A DNA stretch of 64,000 nucleotides from assembly GCA_041648735.1 (NCBI GenBank), contig JBAZOO010000003.1, forward strand, positions 1 to 64,000. Reading direction: 5' to 3'. This DNA comes from JBAZOO01 sp041648735. Lineage in GTDB: Bacteria; Verrucomicrobiota; Lentisphaeria; Oligosphaerales; CAITYL01. Both the position numbers and the translations under genes were made by a program. Below the pieces are notes generated by a model. It saw only the letters and a program-made list of their open reading frames with translations. It was not told the origin of the DNA and ran no database searches. Below are positions 44,298-52,547 of this stretch, one piece after another; the first letter of the stretch is position 1, and each line of letters opens with the position of its first letter.

Positions 44298-46261
44298 TAT
44301 CCATTCTCCGCCGGATCGGCTTCGCCCTTGAGCAGCTCTTCGATTTGCATGGCCACATCCTCCCAGCGGGCGGTGGCCGCGGCGAGCGCCTGCTGGATTT
44401 CCCCCAGCCGCTTGCTGATCGGTGCGAACTCCGCGCCGGGCTGTTCCATCCGTTGCAGCAGCCCGGCCTGCTCGGCATGGAGCGCATCGGCCTCCTTCTC
44501 GGCGGCGGCCAAGGCGGCCTCCAGCGGCTTCCGGCGCTTGTACAGCTCGTTGCGGCGCTCCGCGGCCTCGCGCTTGCGCGCCTTCCGCCCCTCGGCGGCC
44601 GTCGCCGCCTCCGCCGGGGTGCCGGGGCCGCCCGTTGCCGCGGCGGCGGCGGTTTCGGCGGCCAGCTTGGCCCGGAAATAGTCATAGTCGCCATAGTAGC
44701 GGGCCAGCCCGGCGGGGGTCAGGTAGAAAATGGTGGTGGCCGTGCGGCGGACGAACTCGATGTCGTGGCTGACCATGAGCATGGTGCCGCCGTATTCGCG
44801 CAAGGCGCGCTCCAACGCTTCGCGCGAGGCGATGTCCAGGTGCGAGGTCGGCTCGTCGAGGATCAGGAGGTTGGCCGGCTTCAGCAGCAGCCGCAGCAGG
44901 GCCAGGCGCGACTTCTCGCCGCCGCTGAGCACCTCGACCGGCTTCTCCACGGCGGCGCCGGAGAAGCGGAAACTGCCCAGCAGCGAACGCAGCTCCTTCT
45001 CCGGCAGGTCCAGGTTCGCCTGGCGCGCCGTCTGGAACACGCTCCAGTCCGGGCGCATGGTCTCGATGAAGTCCTGGGAGAAATAGCCGATCTCCACCTG
45101 ATGCCCGGGCTTGACCGTCCCCTCGCTGGGGGGCAGCCGGCCGGCGAGGGCGCGCAGGAGGGTGGTCTTGCCCATGCCGTTGAGCCCGATCAGCGCCGCC
45201 TTGTCGCCCCGGTTCAGGACCAGGTCCACGTGCCGCAGGATCCAGCGGCTGCCGTCGTAGGTGACGCCGACCTCCCCGGCACGCAGCACTTCGGCGCCGC
45301 AGTGCGGGGGCGGCGGCAGGCGGATGTGCGGCGGGTGGAGGATCTCCTCGGGAAGCTGGATCTCCTCCAGCCGCTCCAACTGCTTGAGCTTGCTCTGGGC
45401 CTGGGTCGCCTTGCTCGCCTTGGAGCGGAAGCGTTCGACGAAGCGTTCGAGCTGCTCGCGCTTGCGGTCCTGGTTCTCCTTCAGGGCCGCGAGCTGTTCG
45501 TGGCGTCCCCGCCGGGCGGCGATGTAGGCGTCATAGTTGCCGGGGTAGCGGGTGACCCGGCTGGCGGCGACCTCGAGGGTGACGGTCGTCAGGGTGTTCA
45601 ACAGGTAGCGGTCGTGGGCGATCAGCAGCAGCGTGCCGCGGAAGCCTTCGAGCCAGCCATGGAGCCATTCGATGGCGGGCACGTCGAGGAAGTTGGTCGG
45701 CTCGTCGAGGATCAGCACGTCGGGGTCGGTGAGCAGCACCCGCGCCAGTTCGGCGCGCATCTGCCAGCCGCCGGAGAAGTGGCGGAACGGCTTGGCGAAC
45801 TCCGCAACGGCGAAGCCGAGGCCGCCGAGGATCGCCTGGGCGCGGTGGCGGAAGCTGTAGCCGCCGAGATGCTCGAAATCGGTCTGGAGCCGCCCCAGCC
45901 GCGCCAGCGCCTTCGCCCGCGCCTCCCCGGCGAGCGCGGGCAGCTCCGCCTCCAGGGCGTGCAGCTCCGCCTCCAGCGCCGCCACTTGCGGCAGCGCGTT
46001 CTCCGCATATTCGAGGACGCTTTCCCCGACCCGGTCCGGCCGGAGCTGCTGGCGCAGATGCCCAAGCCGCGCCCGCCGCGGAACCACGACCTCGCCGCGG
46101 TCCGGCCCCAGGTCGCCGGTGACCAAGGCGCACAAGGTGGATTTGCCGGCGCCGTTGGGGCCGGCGATGCCGACCCGCTCGCCGGGATGGATCCGGAAGC
46201 TCACGTCATCCAGCACGACCTGGGTGCCGAACTGCTTGCTGACCTGCTGGAAATCAATCAT
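44297..46261 (-). CDS. ABC-F family ATPase
   Basis: 654 residues, soluble, two ABC domains without membrane spans. Walker A motifs GPNGAGKST and GLNGMGKTT, signatures SGGWQMR and SGGEKSR, Walker B segments LILDEPTNFLD and LILDEPTSHLD, with the ABC-F linker (about 240-310, charged helices, FVERFRSKASKATQAQS) between them and a coiled-coil C-terminal extension. ABC-F proteins bind the ribosomal E site and rescue or regulate translation. The long C-terminal coiled coil is Uup/YdiF-like. It stands between ppdK and the C45-like lipoprotein. Confidence 0.92.
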   Translation of the reverse strand: MIDFQQVSKQFGTQVVLDDVSFRIHPGERVGIAGPNGAGKSTLCALVTGDLGPDRGEVVVPRRARLGHLRQQLRPDRVGESVLEYAENALPQVAALEAELHALEAELPALAGEARAKALARLGRLQTDFEHLGGYSFRHRAQAILGGLGFAVAEFAKPFRHFSGGWQMRAELARVLLTDPDVLILDEPTNFLDVPAIEWLHGWLEGFRGTLLLIAHDRYLLNTLTTVTLEVAASRVTRYPGNYDAYIAARRGRHEQLAALKENQDRKREQLERFVERFRSKASKATQAQSKLKQLERLEEIQLPEEILHPPHIRLPPPPHCGAEVLRAGEVGVTYDGSRWILRHVDLVLNRGDKAALIGLNGMGKTTLLRALAGRLPPSEGTVKPGHQVEIGYFSQDFIETMRPDWSVFQTARQANLDLPEKELRSLLGSFRFSGAAVEKPVEVLSGGEKSRLALLRLLLKPANLLILDEPTSHLDIASREALERALREYGGTMLMVSHDIEFVRRTATTIFYLTPAGLARYYGDYDYFRAKLAAETAAAAATGGPGTPAEAATAAEGRKARKREAAERRNELYKRRKPLEAALAAAEKEADALHAEQAGLLQRMEQPGAEFAPISKRLGEIQQALAAATARWEDVAMQIEELLKGEADPAENG

Positions 46262-46351
46262 TGGTGGCGCTGGCGTCGGCAATCCTGGGCTGGGGACACG
46301 GCCGGCCGCCCGGGACGTCGGCGCCCTGGCGGCCAAGCCGGCGGCGCTCGC

Positions 46352-49081
46352 TCAGGCCGTCTTTTCCGCCTTGATCGCGGCGTGGGCGGCGGCGAGGCGG
46401 GCGATGGGCACGCGGAACGGCGAGCAGCTCACGTAGGTCAGCCCCTGGCGGTAGCAGAACTCGACGGACGCCGGGTCGCCCCCCTGTTCGCCGCAGATCC
46501 CGACCTTGAGGCCGGGACGGGTCTGCCGCCCCTTGGCGGTCGCCATCTCGATCAGGGCGCCGACGCCGTCCTGGTCGAGGGTCTGGAAGGGGTCGGCGTC
46601 GAGGACGCGCTTGTCCTGGTAGTGCCCCATGAAGCCGCCGATGTCGTCGCGGCTGAAGCCAAAGGTCATCTGGGTCAGGTCATTGGTGCCGAAGGAGAAG
46701 AACTCGGCGACCTGGGCCATGCGGTCGGCCAGCAGCGCGGCGCGCGGGATCTCGATCATGGTGCCGACGTGGTACTCGAGGGCCGCCAGGCCGCTTTGCT
46801 GGAGCACCGCGGCGTGGACCTTCTCGATGATCCGCTTGGTGAACTCGAGCTCGCGGACGTCGCAGGTGACCGGGACCATGATCTCGGGGCTCACCTTCGT
46901 CCCGGCCAGCGCCAGCTCGGCGGCGGCCTCGAAGATCGCCCGGACCTGGGTCTCGGTGATTTCCGGATAGGTGACGCCGAGGCGCACCCCGCGGTGCCCC
47001 ATCATCGGGTTGCTCTCGCGCAGCGCCTCGCCGCGCTTGCGCACCTCCTCGACTTCGACGCCGAGGGCGGCGGCCAGTTCCTGCTGCCCCAAGCTGGAGT
47101 GCGGGACGAACTCGTGGAGCGGCGGGTCGAGCAGGCGGATGGTCACCGGCTGCCCCGCCATCGCCTCCAGCGTCGCCTTGATGTCGCGCTTCATGAAGGG
47201 GAACAGCTCCTGGAGCACGGCGACGCGGTCGGCCGAGGTGGCGCTGAGGATCATCTTGCGCAGGAGGAAGAGCGGCTTGTCGGAGCCTTCGCCGTAGAAC
47301 ATGTGCTCGGTGCGGAAGAGGCCGATCCCCTCGGCGCCGAAGGAGCGGGCGAGCTTGGCGTCGGCGGGGTTGTCGGCATTGGTGCGGACCCCCATCCGCC
47401 GGTGCTTGTCGGCCATCGCCATGAACTGCTGGAAGCGCGGGTTCTCGGAGGCGGCCATCATCGGCAGGACGCCGGCGTAGACATGCCCCTTGCTGCCGTT
47501 GAGGGTGAGCACGCTGCCGGGGCCAAAGACCACCTCGCTGCCCTTGATCCGGAGCTGGCGCTTGGCCAGGTCGATGTGCAGCGCGCCGGCGCCGACGATG
47601 CAGCACTTGCCCCAGCCGCGGGCGACCAGCGCCGCGTGGGAGGTCATGCCGCCGCGGGCGGTGAGGATGCCGATGGCGGCGCGCATCCCCTCCACGTCCT
47701 CCGGATTCGTCTCCTCGCGGACCAGGATCACCTTCTTCCCCGTCCGGGCGGCAACCACCGCCTCTTCGGCGGTGAAGACGATCTCGCCGCAGGCGGCGCC
47801 GGGGCCGGCGGGCAGCCCCTTGACCAGCGGGGCGGCCTTCCTCTCCGCCACCGGGTCGAGGATCGGGTGCAGCAGCTCGTCCAACTGCGCCGGCTGGACG
47901 CGGAGCACGGCGGTCCGCTCGTCGATCAGCCCCTCCGCGAGCATCTCCATGGCCATGTTCAGCGCCGCGGTGCCGGTGCGCTTGCCGGAGCGGCACTGGA
48001 GCATGAACAGCTTGCCTTCCTGGATGGTGAACTCGATGTCCTGCATGTCATGGTAATGCGCCTCCAGCTTGGCCCGGATGGCGGCGAGCTGAAGGTAGGT
48101 CTCCGGCATCAGCTCCTGCATGGAGGGCAGGTGCTTGTTCTGCTCGTTCTTGGTGTCGTCGTTGAGCGGGTTCGGCGTGCGGATCCCCGCCACCACGTCC
48201 TCCCCCTGGGCATTGATCAGCCATTCGCCGTAGAACTTGTTCTCGCCCGTGGCCGGATTGCGGGTGAAGGCCACGCCGGTGGCGGAGGTCGCACCCATGT
48301 TGCCGAAGACCATGGCCTGGACGTTGACCGCGGTGCCCCAGGCGTCGGGGATCCCCTCGATCCGGCGGTAGGAGATGGCCTTCTTGCCGTTCCAGCTCTT
48401 GAAGACGGCGCCAATGCCGCCCCAGAGCTGCTGCAGGGGATCGTCGGGGAACGGCTTGCCCAGCATTTCCTGGACCCGGCGCTTGAACGCCTCGGCCAAT
48501 TCCTTGAGGTCGGCGGCGGCGAGGTCGGTGTCGCTCTTGTAGCCCTTGAGGTGCTTGTACTGGTCCAGCATGTCGTCAAGCTGCTTGCGGATCCCCTTGC
48601 CCTCGACCGGCTCGACCCCCTCCGCCTTCTCCATGACCACGTCGGCGTACATCATGATCAGGCGGCGGTAGGAATCCCAGACGAAACGCTCGTTGCCAGT
48701 CTTCCGGATCAGGCCGGGGATGGTGGCGGGCGACAAGCCGATGTTGAGCACGGTGTCCATCATCCCGGGCATGGACTGGCGGGCGCCGGAACGGCAGCTC
48801 ACCAGCAGCGGGTTCGCGGCGTCGCCGTAGCCCATCCCCATGGCCGCCTCGGCCTGCCGCAGCCCGGCCAGCACCTGCGCCTCCAGCTCGGCGGGGAAGC
48901 GGCCGCCATTGGCGAAATAGGCGGTGCAGCATTCGGTGGTGATGGTGAAGCCGGCGGGCACGGGCAGGCCGAGCCGGCACATCTCCGCCAGGTTCGCGCC
49001 CTTGCCGCCCAGCAGGCTCTTCTGCTTGGCATCGCCTTCCGCCGCCTGCTTGCCAAAGGTGTAGACGTATTTCACGGCCAT
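46352..49081 (-). CDS. ppdK: Pyruvate, phosphate dikinase
   Basis: 909 residues from the second in-frame ATG (49081), which sits at better distance from GGAAAGG than the ATG at 49087. PPDK interconverts pyruvate, ATP and phosphate with PEP, AMP and pyrophosphate. The N-terminal ATP-grasp part (VYTFGKQAAEGDAKQKSLLGGKGANLAEM), the phosphohistidine domain (GGMTSHAALVARGWGKCC), and the C-terminal PEP/pyruvate barrel (GIGLFRTEHMF, MVPVTCDVRELE, FSFGTNDLTQMTFGFSRDD) are complete. It allows pyrophosphate-linked glycolysis or gluconeogenesis from pyruvate. Confidence 0.97.
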   Translation of the reverse strand: MAVKYVYTFGKQAAEGDAKQKSLLGGKGANLAEMCRLGLPVPAGFTITTECCTAYFANGGRFPAELEAQVLAGLRQAEAAMGMGYGDAANPLLVSCRSGARQSMPGMMDTVLNIGLSPATIPGLIRKTGNERFVWDSYRRLIMMYADVVMEKAEGVEPVEGKGIRKQLDDMLDQYKHLKGYKSDTDLAAADLKELAEAFKRRVQEMLGKPFPDDPLQQLWGGIGAVFKSWNGKKAISYRRIEGIPDAWGTAVNVQAMVFGNMGATSATGVAFTRNPATGENKFYGEWLINAQGEDVVAGIRTPNPLNDDTKNEQNKHLPSMQELMPETYLQLAAIRAKLEAHYHDMQDIEFTIQEGKLFMLQCRSGKRTGTAALNMAMEMLAEGLIDERTAVLRVQPAQLDELLHPILDPVAERKAAPLVKGLPAGPGAACGEIVFTAEEAVVAARTGKKVILVREETNPEDVEGMRAAIGILTARGGMTSHAALVARGWGKCCIVGAGALHIDLAKRQLRIKGSEVVFGPGSVLTLNGSKGHVYAGVLPMMAASENPRFQQFMAMADKHRRMGVRTNADNPADAKLARSFGAEGIGLFRTEHMFYGEGSDKPLFLLRKMILSATSADRVAVLQELFPFMKRDIKATLEAMAGQPVTIRLLDPPLHEFVPHSSLGQQELAAALGVEVEEVRKRGEALRESNPMMGHRGVRLGVTYPEITETQVRAIFEAAAELALAGTKVSPEIMVPVTCDVRELEFTKRIIEKVHAAVLQQSGLAALEYHVGTMIEIPRAALLADRMAQVAEFFSFGTNDLTQMTFGFSRDDIGGFMGHYQDKRVLDADPFQTLDQDGVGALIEMATAKGRQTRPGLKVGICGEQGGDPASVEFCYRQGLTYVSCSPFRVPIARLAAAHAAIKAEKTA

Positions 49082-49109
49082 GGCCATTCGCCTTTCCGGG
49101 AAAAAACTT

Positions 49110-49151
49110 GGAGCTAATTGCCGTTCACCTTGCGGTGGGTCAATTAGCTCC
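49110..49151 (-). terminator. Hairpin between the 33-residue protein gene and ppdK
   Basis: Perfect 11-bp arms GGAGCTAATTG (49110-49120) and CAATTAGCTCC (49141-49151) with an inner CACC-TTGC-GGTG stem. It may terminate or attenuate transcription from the upstream small gene, or fold the ppdK leader. There is no T-run on the minus strand. Confidence 0.55.
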
Positions 49152-49192
49152 TTGGGGTGCTTCGGACTTGACTTGGGGTTGCGCGGAACGCC

Positions 49193-49294
49193 TCACTTCT
49201 TCTTCGCGGCCGCCACCTTGGCCCGGGCCTTGAGCCGTTCCTTGTAGCGCAACCGCCGCGCCCGCTTCTGCACCTTGTTGTACTGCATGCCCAT
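49193..49294 (-). CDS. Very small basic protein, possibly ribosome-associated
   Basis: 33 residues (MGMQYNKVQKRARRLRYKER then LKARAKVAAAKKK), about 45% Lys/Arg. A perfect AAGGAG Shine-Dalgarno sequence 8 nt before the ATG and an upstream promoter support it as real. The composition and length resemble tiny ribosomal proteins (bTHX, AURKAIP1/COX24-like) rather than bS21. A longer frame upstream is a non-coding extension. No defined family can be named. Confidence 0.7.
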   Translation of the reverse strand: MGMQYNKVQKRARRLRYKERLKARAKVAAAKKK

Positions 49295-49398
49295 GATTCG
49301 GACTCCTTGCGCGCTGGTTTCAATCGCGCGGCCACGCCGCGGGGGAAAACGGAGCGTCCACGCCGGCCAACCCGGACCGGACACCTTACAAAGCCAAA

Positions 49399-49426
49399 AC
49401 TATAACCGATTGAAGCGCGATTTCCA
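49399..49426 (-). promoter_or_regulatory. Promoter of the small basic protein gene
   Basis: On the minus strand TGGAAA (49426-49421), a 16-bp spacer and TATAGT (49404-49399). Transcription would give a leader of about 100 nt before the 49294 start. Confidence 0.45.
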
Positions 49427-49505
49427 GTTGACTTCCGCCCGGCCGCACCGATGGTATGGCCAAACCCGCCCCAGCCCGCCGCCGCCGCCACGAGGAGCCC
49501 GCGTC

Positions 49506-50039
49506 ATGCGCCATCTCGAACTGCGCCGCCATGCCCAGCGCGACAAGCCCCACGACCGCCTCTCCGCCGCCGGCCGCGACCTGGCCCGCCACGTCGGCAA
49601 GACGATCGGCCCCTTCTCCCACGTCCTCGCCAGCCCCGCCGAACGCGCCCGGGAGACCGCCACCGCCATGGGCTTCACCCTCGACGCCACCTGCGCCCCG
49701 CCCCCCGTCCCCCCGGAGCTGGCGGAACTGCTCGACCGCTGCCTGGCGGAAAAACGGGCCTTCCGCGGACTCGCCCAGGCCCAGGCCGGAACCCCGGCGC
49801 TGGCCAGCTACCTCCGCCAACTCCGCGAGTTCTGGCTGACCCTCGCCGCCAGCGTCCCGGAAGACGCCGCCGCCCTGGTCATCACCCACGCCGGCATCCT
49901 CGAACTCTCCGCCCTTGCCTGCCTGCCCGCCGCCGACCCCGGCACCTGGGGCCCCGCCTTCGCCCCCTGCGAGGGCATCCGCCTCGCCTACGCCGGCGGC
50001 GACTTCCAATCCGGCGTCCTGCTCCGCGTCCTTGCCTGA
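49506..50039 (+). CDS. SixA-like histidine phosphatase
   Basis: 177 residues with the phosphohistidine motif LRRHAQRDK (H9) at the N-terminus, the second Arg in ASPAERARET and a late His in VITHAGIL, as in branch-1 histidine phosphatases. The short length and RHA rather than RHG favour SixA, which removes phosphate from histidine phosphotransfer proteins. It is upstream of coaE by 41 bp and may share its transcript. A TTGACT lies upstream at 49428, but no clear -10 box follows. Confidence 0.8.
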   Translation: MRHLELRRHAQRDKPHDRLSAAGRDLARHVGKTIGPFSHVLASPAERARETATAMGFTLDATCAPPPVPPELAELLDRCLAEKRAFRGLAQAQAGTPALASYLRQLREFWLTLAASVPEDAAALVITHAGILELSALACLPAADPGTWGPAFAPCEGIRLAYAGGDFQSGVLLRVLA

Positions 50040-50080
50040 CCCACCCCCAGCGCCGCCGCCTCTCCAAGGGAACCCCCCAC

Positions 50081-50662
50081 ATGCGCCTGATTGGCATCAC
50101 CGGCAGCCTCGGCGCCGGCAAAAGCACCGTCCTCGGCCTCTTCGCCCGGCTGGGCGCCGCCGGCTGGGACGCCGATGCCGCCGTCCATGAACTCTATCAG
50201 CCCGGCCGCGCCGGCTGGCGGGCGGCCCGCGACCGCTGGGGCGAGGAGATCCTGGCCGCCGACGGCCAGCTCGACCGCGCCCGCCTCGCCGCCCGGATCT
50301 TCCCCTGCCCCGCGGAACGCAAACGCTGGGAGGCCATCATCCATCCCCTGGTCCATGACCACATGCTCGCCACGGCGCAAGCGGCCGCCGCCCCCCTCTT
50401 CTGCGCCGTGCCCCTCCTCTACGAAGGGGGCTGGGAAAGCTGGTTCGAGGCCGTCGCCTGCGTCTGGTGCCCACCCGCCCTGCAACGGGAACGGCTCCGC
50501 CGCCGCGGCCTGGCCGAGGCCGACATCAGCGCCCGCCTCGCCGCCCAGCTCCCCGCCGACGAAAAACTGCGCCGGGCCGACTTCGGCCTGATCAACGCCG
50601 GCAGCCTCGACCTCCTCGCCCGCCAATGCGCGGCGATCTGGAACCGCTTGACCCAGCCGTGA
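50081..50662 (+). CDS. coaE: Dephospho-CoA kinase
   Basis: 193 residues, normal CoaE length, completing CoA synthesis by 3'-phosphorylation. The P-loop IGITGSLGAGKST is at residues 4-16, followed by WDADAAVHEL, IIHPLVHDHM and VPLLYEGG, all conserved CoaE segments. An AAGGGA Shine-Dalgarno sequence precedes the ATG. It is followed 41 bp later by rho. Confidence 0.93.
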   Translation: MRLIGITGSLGAGKSTVLGLFARLGAAGWDADAAVHELYQPGRAGWRAARDRWGEEILAADGQLDRARLAARIFPCPAERKRWEAIIHPLVHDHMLATAQAAAAPLFCAVPLLYEGGWESWFEAVACVWCPPALQRERLRRRGLAEADISARLAAQLPADEKLRRADFGLINAGSLDLLARQCAAIWNRLTQP

Positions 50663-50703
50663 CCCCCCGCCAGCCCGCCCCGCCAAGCCAGAAAGAGCAT
50701 CGG

Positions 50704-52017
50704 ATGCCCGCCGCCCCCCCCCCAATCCAACCACCCCCGCGGCCAGCAGCCACCCCGGCCGCCGCCAACCTCTCCCTCGCCGAAATCCAGGCCCTGCCCA
50801 TGGCGGAACTGACCCGCATGGCCATCGCCCTCAACATCGAGGGGGTCGGGACCCTGGACAAGCACAACCTGATCTTCGCCATCCTCCGCGGCCTCACCGA
50901 AAAGGGCGGCCTCGTCCCCGGCGGCGGCGTCCTCGAAGTGCTGCCCGAAGGCTTCGGCTTCCTCCGCCTGCCCGAGTTCAGCTACCAGCCCTGCCCAGGC
51001 GACATCTACGTCAGCCAGTCCCAGATCGCCCGCCTCTCCCTCCGCACCGGCGACAGCATCCTCGGCCAAATCCGCCCGCCGCGCGACAAGGAACGCTTCT
51101 TCGCCCTGGTCAAGCTCGACTCGGTCAACGGCCTGCCCCCCGAACACAAGAAGGCGATCACCCCCTTCGAGAGCCAGACCCCCTGCTTCCCCACCCAGCG
51201 CCTGGTCATGGAACACGGCAGCGCCGAACTGTCCATGCGCGTGCTCGACCTGATCGTGCCCATCGGCCGGGGCCAGCGCGGCCTGATCGTCGCCCCCCCG
51301 CGCACCGGCAAGACCGTGCTCATGCAGAAGATCGCCAACAGCATCGCCGCCAACAACCCGGACGCCGAGCTGATCGTCCTGCTCATTGACGAACGCCCCG
51401 AGGAGGTCACCGAGATGCGCCGCTCCGTCAAGGGCGAAGTCATCAGCTCCACCTTCGACGAACCGCCGGAACGCCATCTCCAGGTCGCCGAAATGGTCGG
51501 CGAAAAGGCCAGGCGCCGCGTCGAAATCGGCCGCCACGTGGTGATCCTCCTCGACTCCATCACCCGCCTCGCCCGCGCCTACAACACCGTCGCACCCCAC
51601 TCCGGCCGCATCCTCTCCGGCGGCCTCGACGCCACCGCCCTCTACAAGCCCAAGCGCTTCTTCGGCGCCGCCCGCAGCCTCGAAGGCGGCGGCAGCCTCA
51701 CCATCCTCGCCACCGCCCTCGTCGAGACCGGCAGCAAGATGGACGACGTCATCTTCGAGGAGTTCAAGGGCACCGGCAACCTGGAAGTCCATCTCGACCG
51801 CTTCCTCGCCGACCGCCGCGTCTTCCCCGCCGTCAACATCGAGAAAAGCGGCACCCGCAAGGAGGAACTCCTCCTCCACCCCGACGAACTCGAGCGCCTC
51901 TGGACCCTCCGCCGCGCACTCCAGGGCGTCCCCCCCCACGAAGCGATGGAACTCCTCCTCGGCAAACTGAGGAAGACCCAAAATAACGCCGAGTTCTTGA
52001 TGTCGCTCCAAGTGTAG
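50704..52017 (+). CDS. rho: Transcription termination factor Rho
   Basis: 437 residues. After a Pro-rich lead come the Rho N-domain (LAEIQALPMAELTRMAIALN), the RNA-binding cold-shock-like domain (GVLEVLPEGFGFLRLPEFSY), and the ATPase: Walker A APPRTGKTVLMQKIAN, Q-loop region LIDERPEEVTEMRRSVKGEV, and Walker B VVILLDSITRLARAYN, then GGLDATALYKPKRFFGAAR. All key motifs are intact. Many hairpins in this window lack T-runs, which fits Rho-assisted termination. Confidence 0.97.
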   Translation: MPAAPPPIQPPPRPAATPAAANLSLAEIQALPMAELTRMAIALNIEGVGTLDKHNLIFAILRGLTEKGGLVPGGGVLEVLPEGFGFLRLPEFSYQPCPGDIYVSQSQIARLSLRTGDSILGQIRPPRDKERFFALVKLDSVNGLPPEHKKAITPFESQTPCFPTQRLVMEHGSAELSMRVLDLIVPIGRGQRGLIVAPPRTGKTVLMQKIANSIAANNPDAELIVLLIDERPEEVTEMRRSVKGEVISSTFDEPPERHLQVAEMVGEKARRRVEIGRHVVILLDSITRLARAYNTVAPHSGRILSGGLDATALYKPKRFFGAARSLEGGGSLTILATALVETGSKMDDVIFEEFKGTGNLEVHLDRFLADRRVFPAVNIEKSGTRKEELLLHPDELERLWTLRRALQGVPPHEAMELLLGKLRKTQNNAEFLMSLQV

Positions 52018-52072
52018 GTATACTTCGGTGGTTTCACCCCCCCCCACCCAGCGCGGAAAGGACGGACTCTCC

Positions 52073-52276
52073 ATGGAAATCATTCTCTGCCCCTACTGCG
52101 AATGCAAAGTGGACATGAATGACGTCGACGACGAAGGCGGCGTCTGCCCGGAGTGCGGCGCCCTCATCACCGGCTCCATCCTCTTCGACCAGGAAGACGA
52201 GCTGGAGGAGGAGGAGGGCGCCCACCCCCGTCGCCACGATGGAGACGACGATGATGAGTTCGAGGACGAATCCTGA
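52073..52276 (+). CDS. Small zinc-ribbon protein with acidic tail
   Basis: 67 residues. CxxC pairs C6/C9 (CPYC) and C25/C28 (CPEC) form a zinc ribbon, with an extra C11, followed by a strongly acidic tail (DQEDELEEEE ... DGDDDDEFEDES). A GGAAAGGACGG sequence precedes the ATG. It is 55 bp downstream of rho and probably co-transcribed. No assigned family; such proteins may bind RNA polymerase or basic partners (inference). Confidence 0.7.
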   Translation: MEIILCPYCECKVDMNDVDDEGGVCPECGALITGSILFDQEDELEEEEGAHPRRHDGDDDDEFEDES

Positions 52277-52290
52277 CGCCGCAAAACCTG

Positions 52291-52312
52291 GCACAGGCAT
52301 TCTGGCCTGTGC
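52291..52312 (+). terminator. Hairpin after the rho-zinc ribbon unit
   Basis: Perfect 8-bp stem GCACAGGC/GCCTGTGC with 6-nt loop, 14 bp after the stop codon. No T-run. Confidence 0.55.
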
Positions 52313-52369
52313 GCCCGGGGCGCTGGCACTTCCTCCGCTCGGGGGCAAGGCAGCGGTTTGATCATCATC

Positions 52370-52505
52370 ATCTGTCCCCAATGCTACCGTCTATCGTCCC
52401 CCCACCCCAGGGGGGAAAAATCCCGGCAGTTGCGGGGGGGCCGTAGCTTGGGGGTGGGTTTTTTCCCGGTCGCCCCATTTTGCCTTCGCCGCCTTGGGGA
52501 CAGAT
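52370..52505. repeat. 136-bp element with 12-bp terminal inverted repeats
   Basis: ATCTGTCCCCAA (52370-52381) and TTGGGGACAGAT (52494-52505) are perfect inverses. The interior has further complementary runs (CCCCCCACCCCA against TGGGGGTGGG). The size and ends suggest a MITE or a compound REP element in the gap before the AraC gene. Confidence 0.55.
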
Positions 52506-52547
52506 ATGCGGCCTTGAACGGTGGCCGGGCGGCGCCGCTTTTCGGGA

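Noticed and set aside
44345..49117. Continuous 1590-codon frame opposite ABC-F and ppdK
   Set aside because: A striking length, but it spans two well-defined genes and translates to low-complexity sequence.
49193..49384. 63-residue version of the small basic protein
   Set aside because: The longer frame lacks a ribosome-binding site, while AAGGAG stands ideally before the ATG at 49294.
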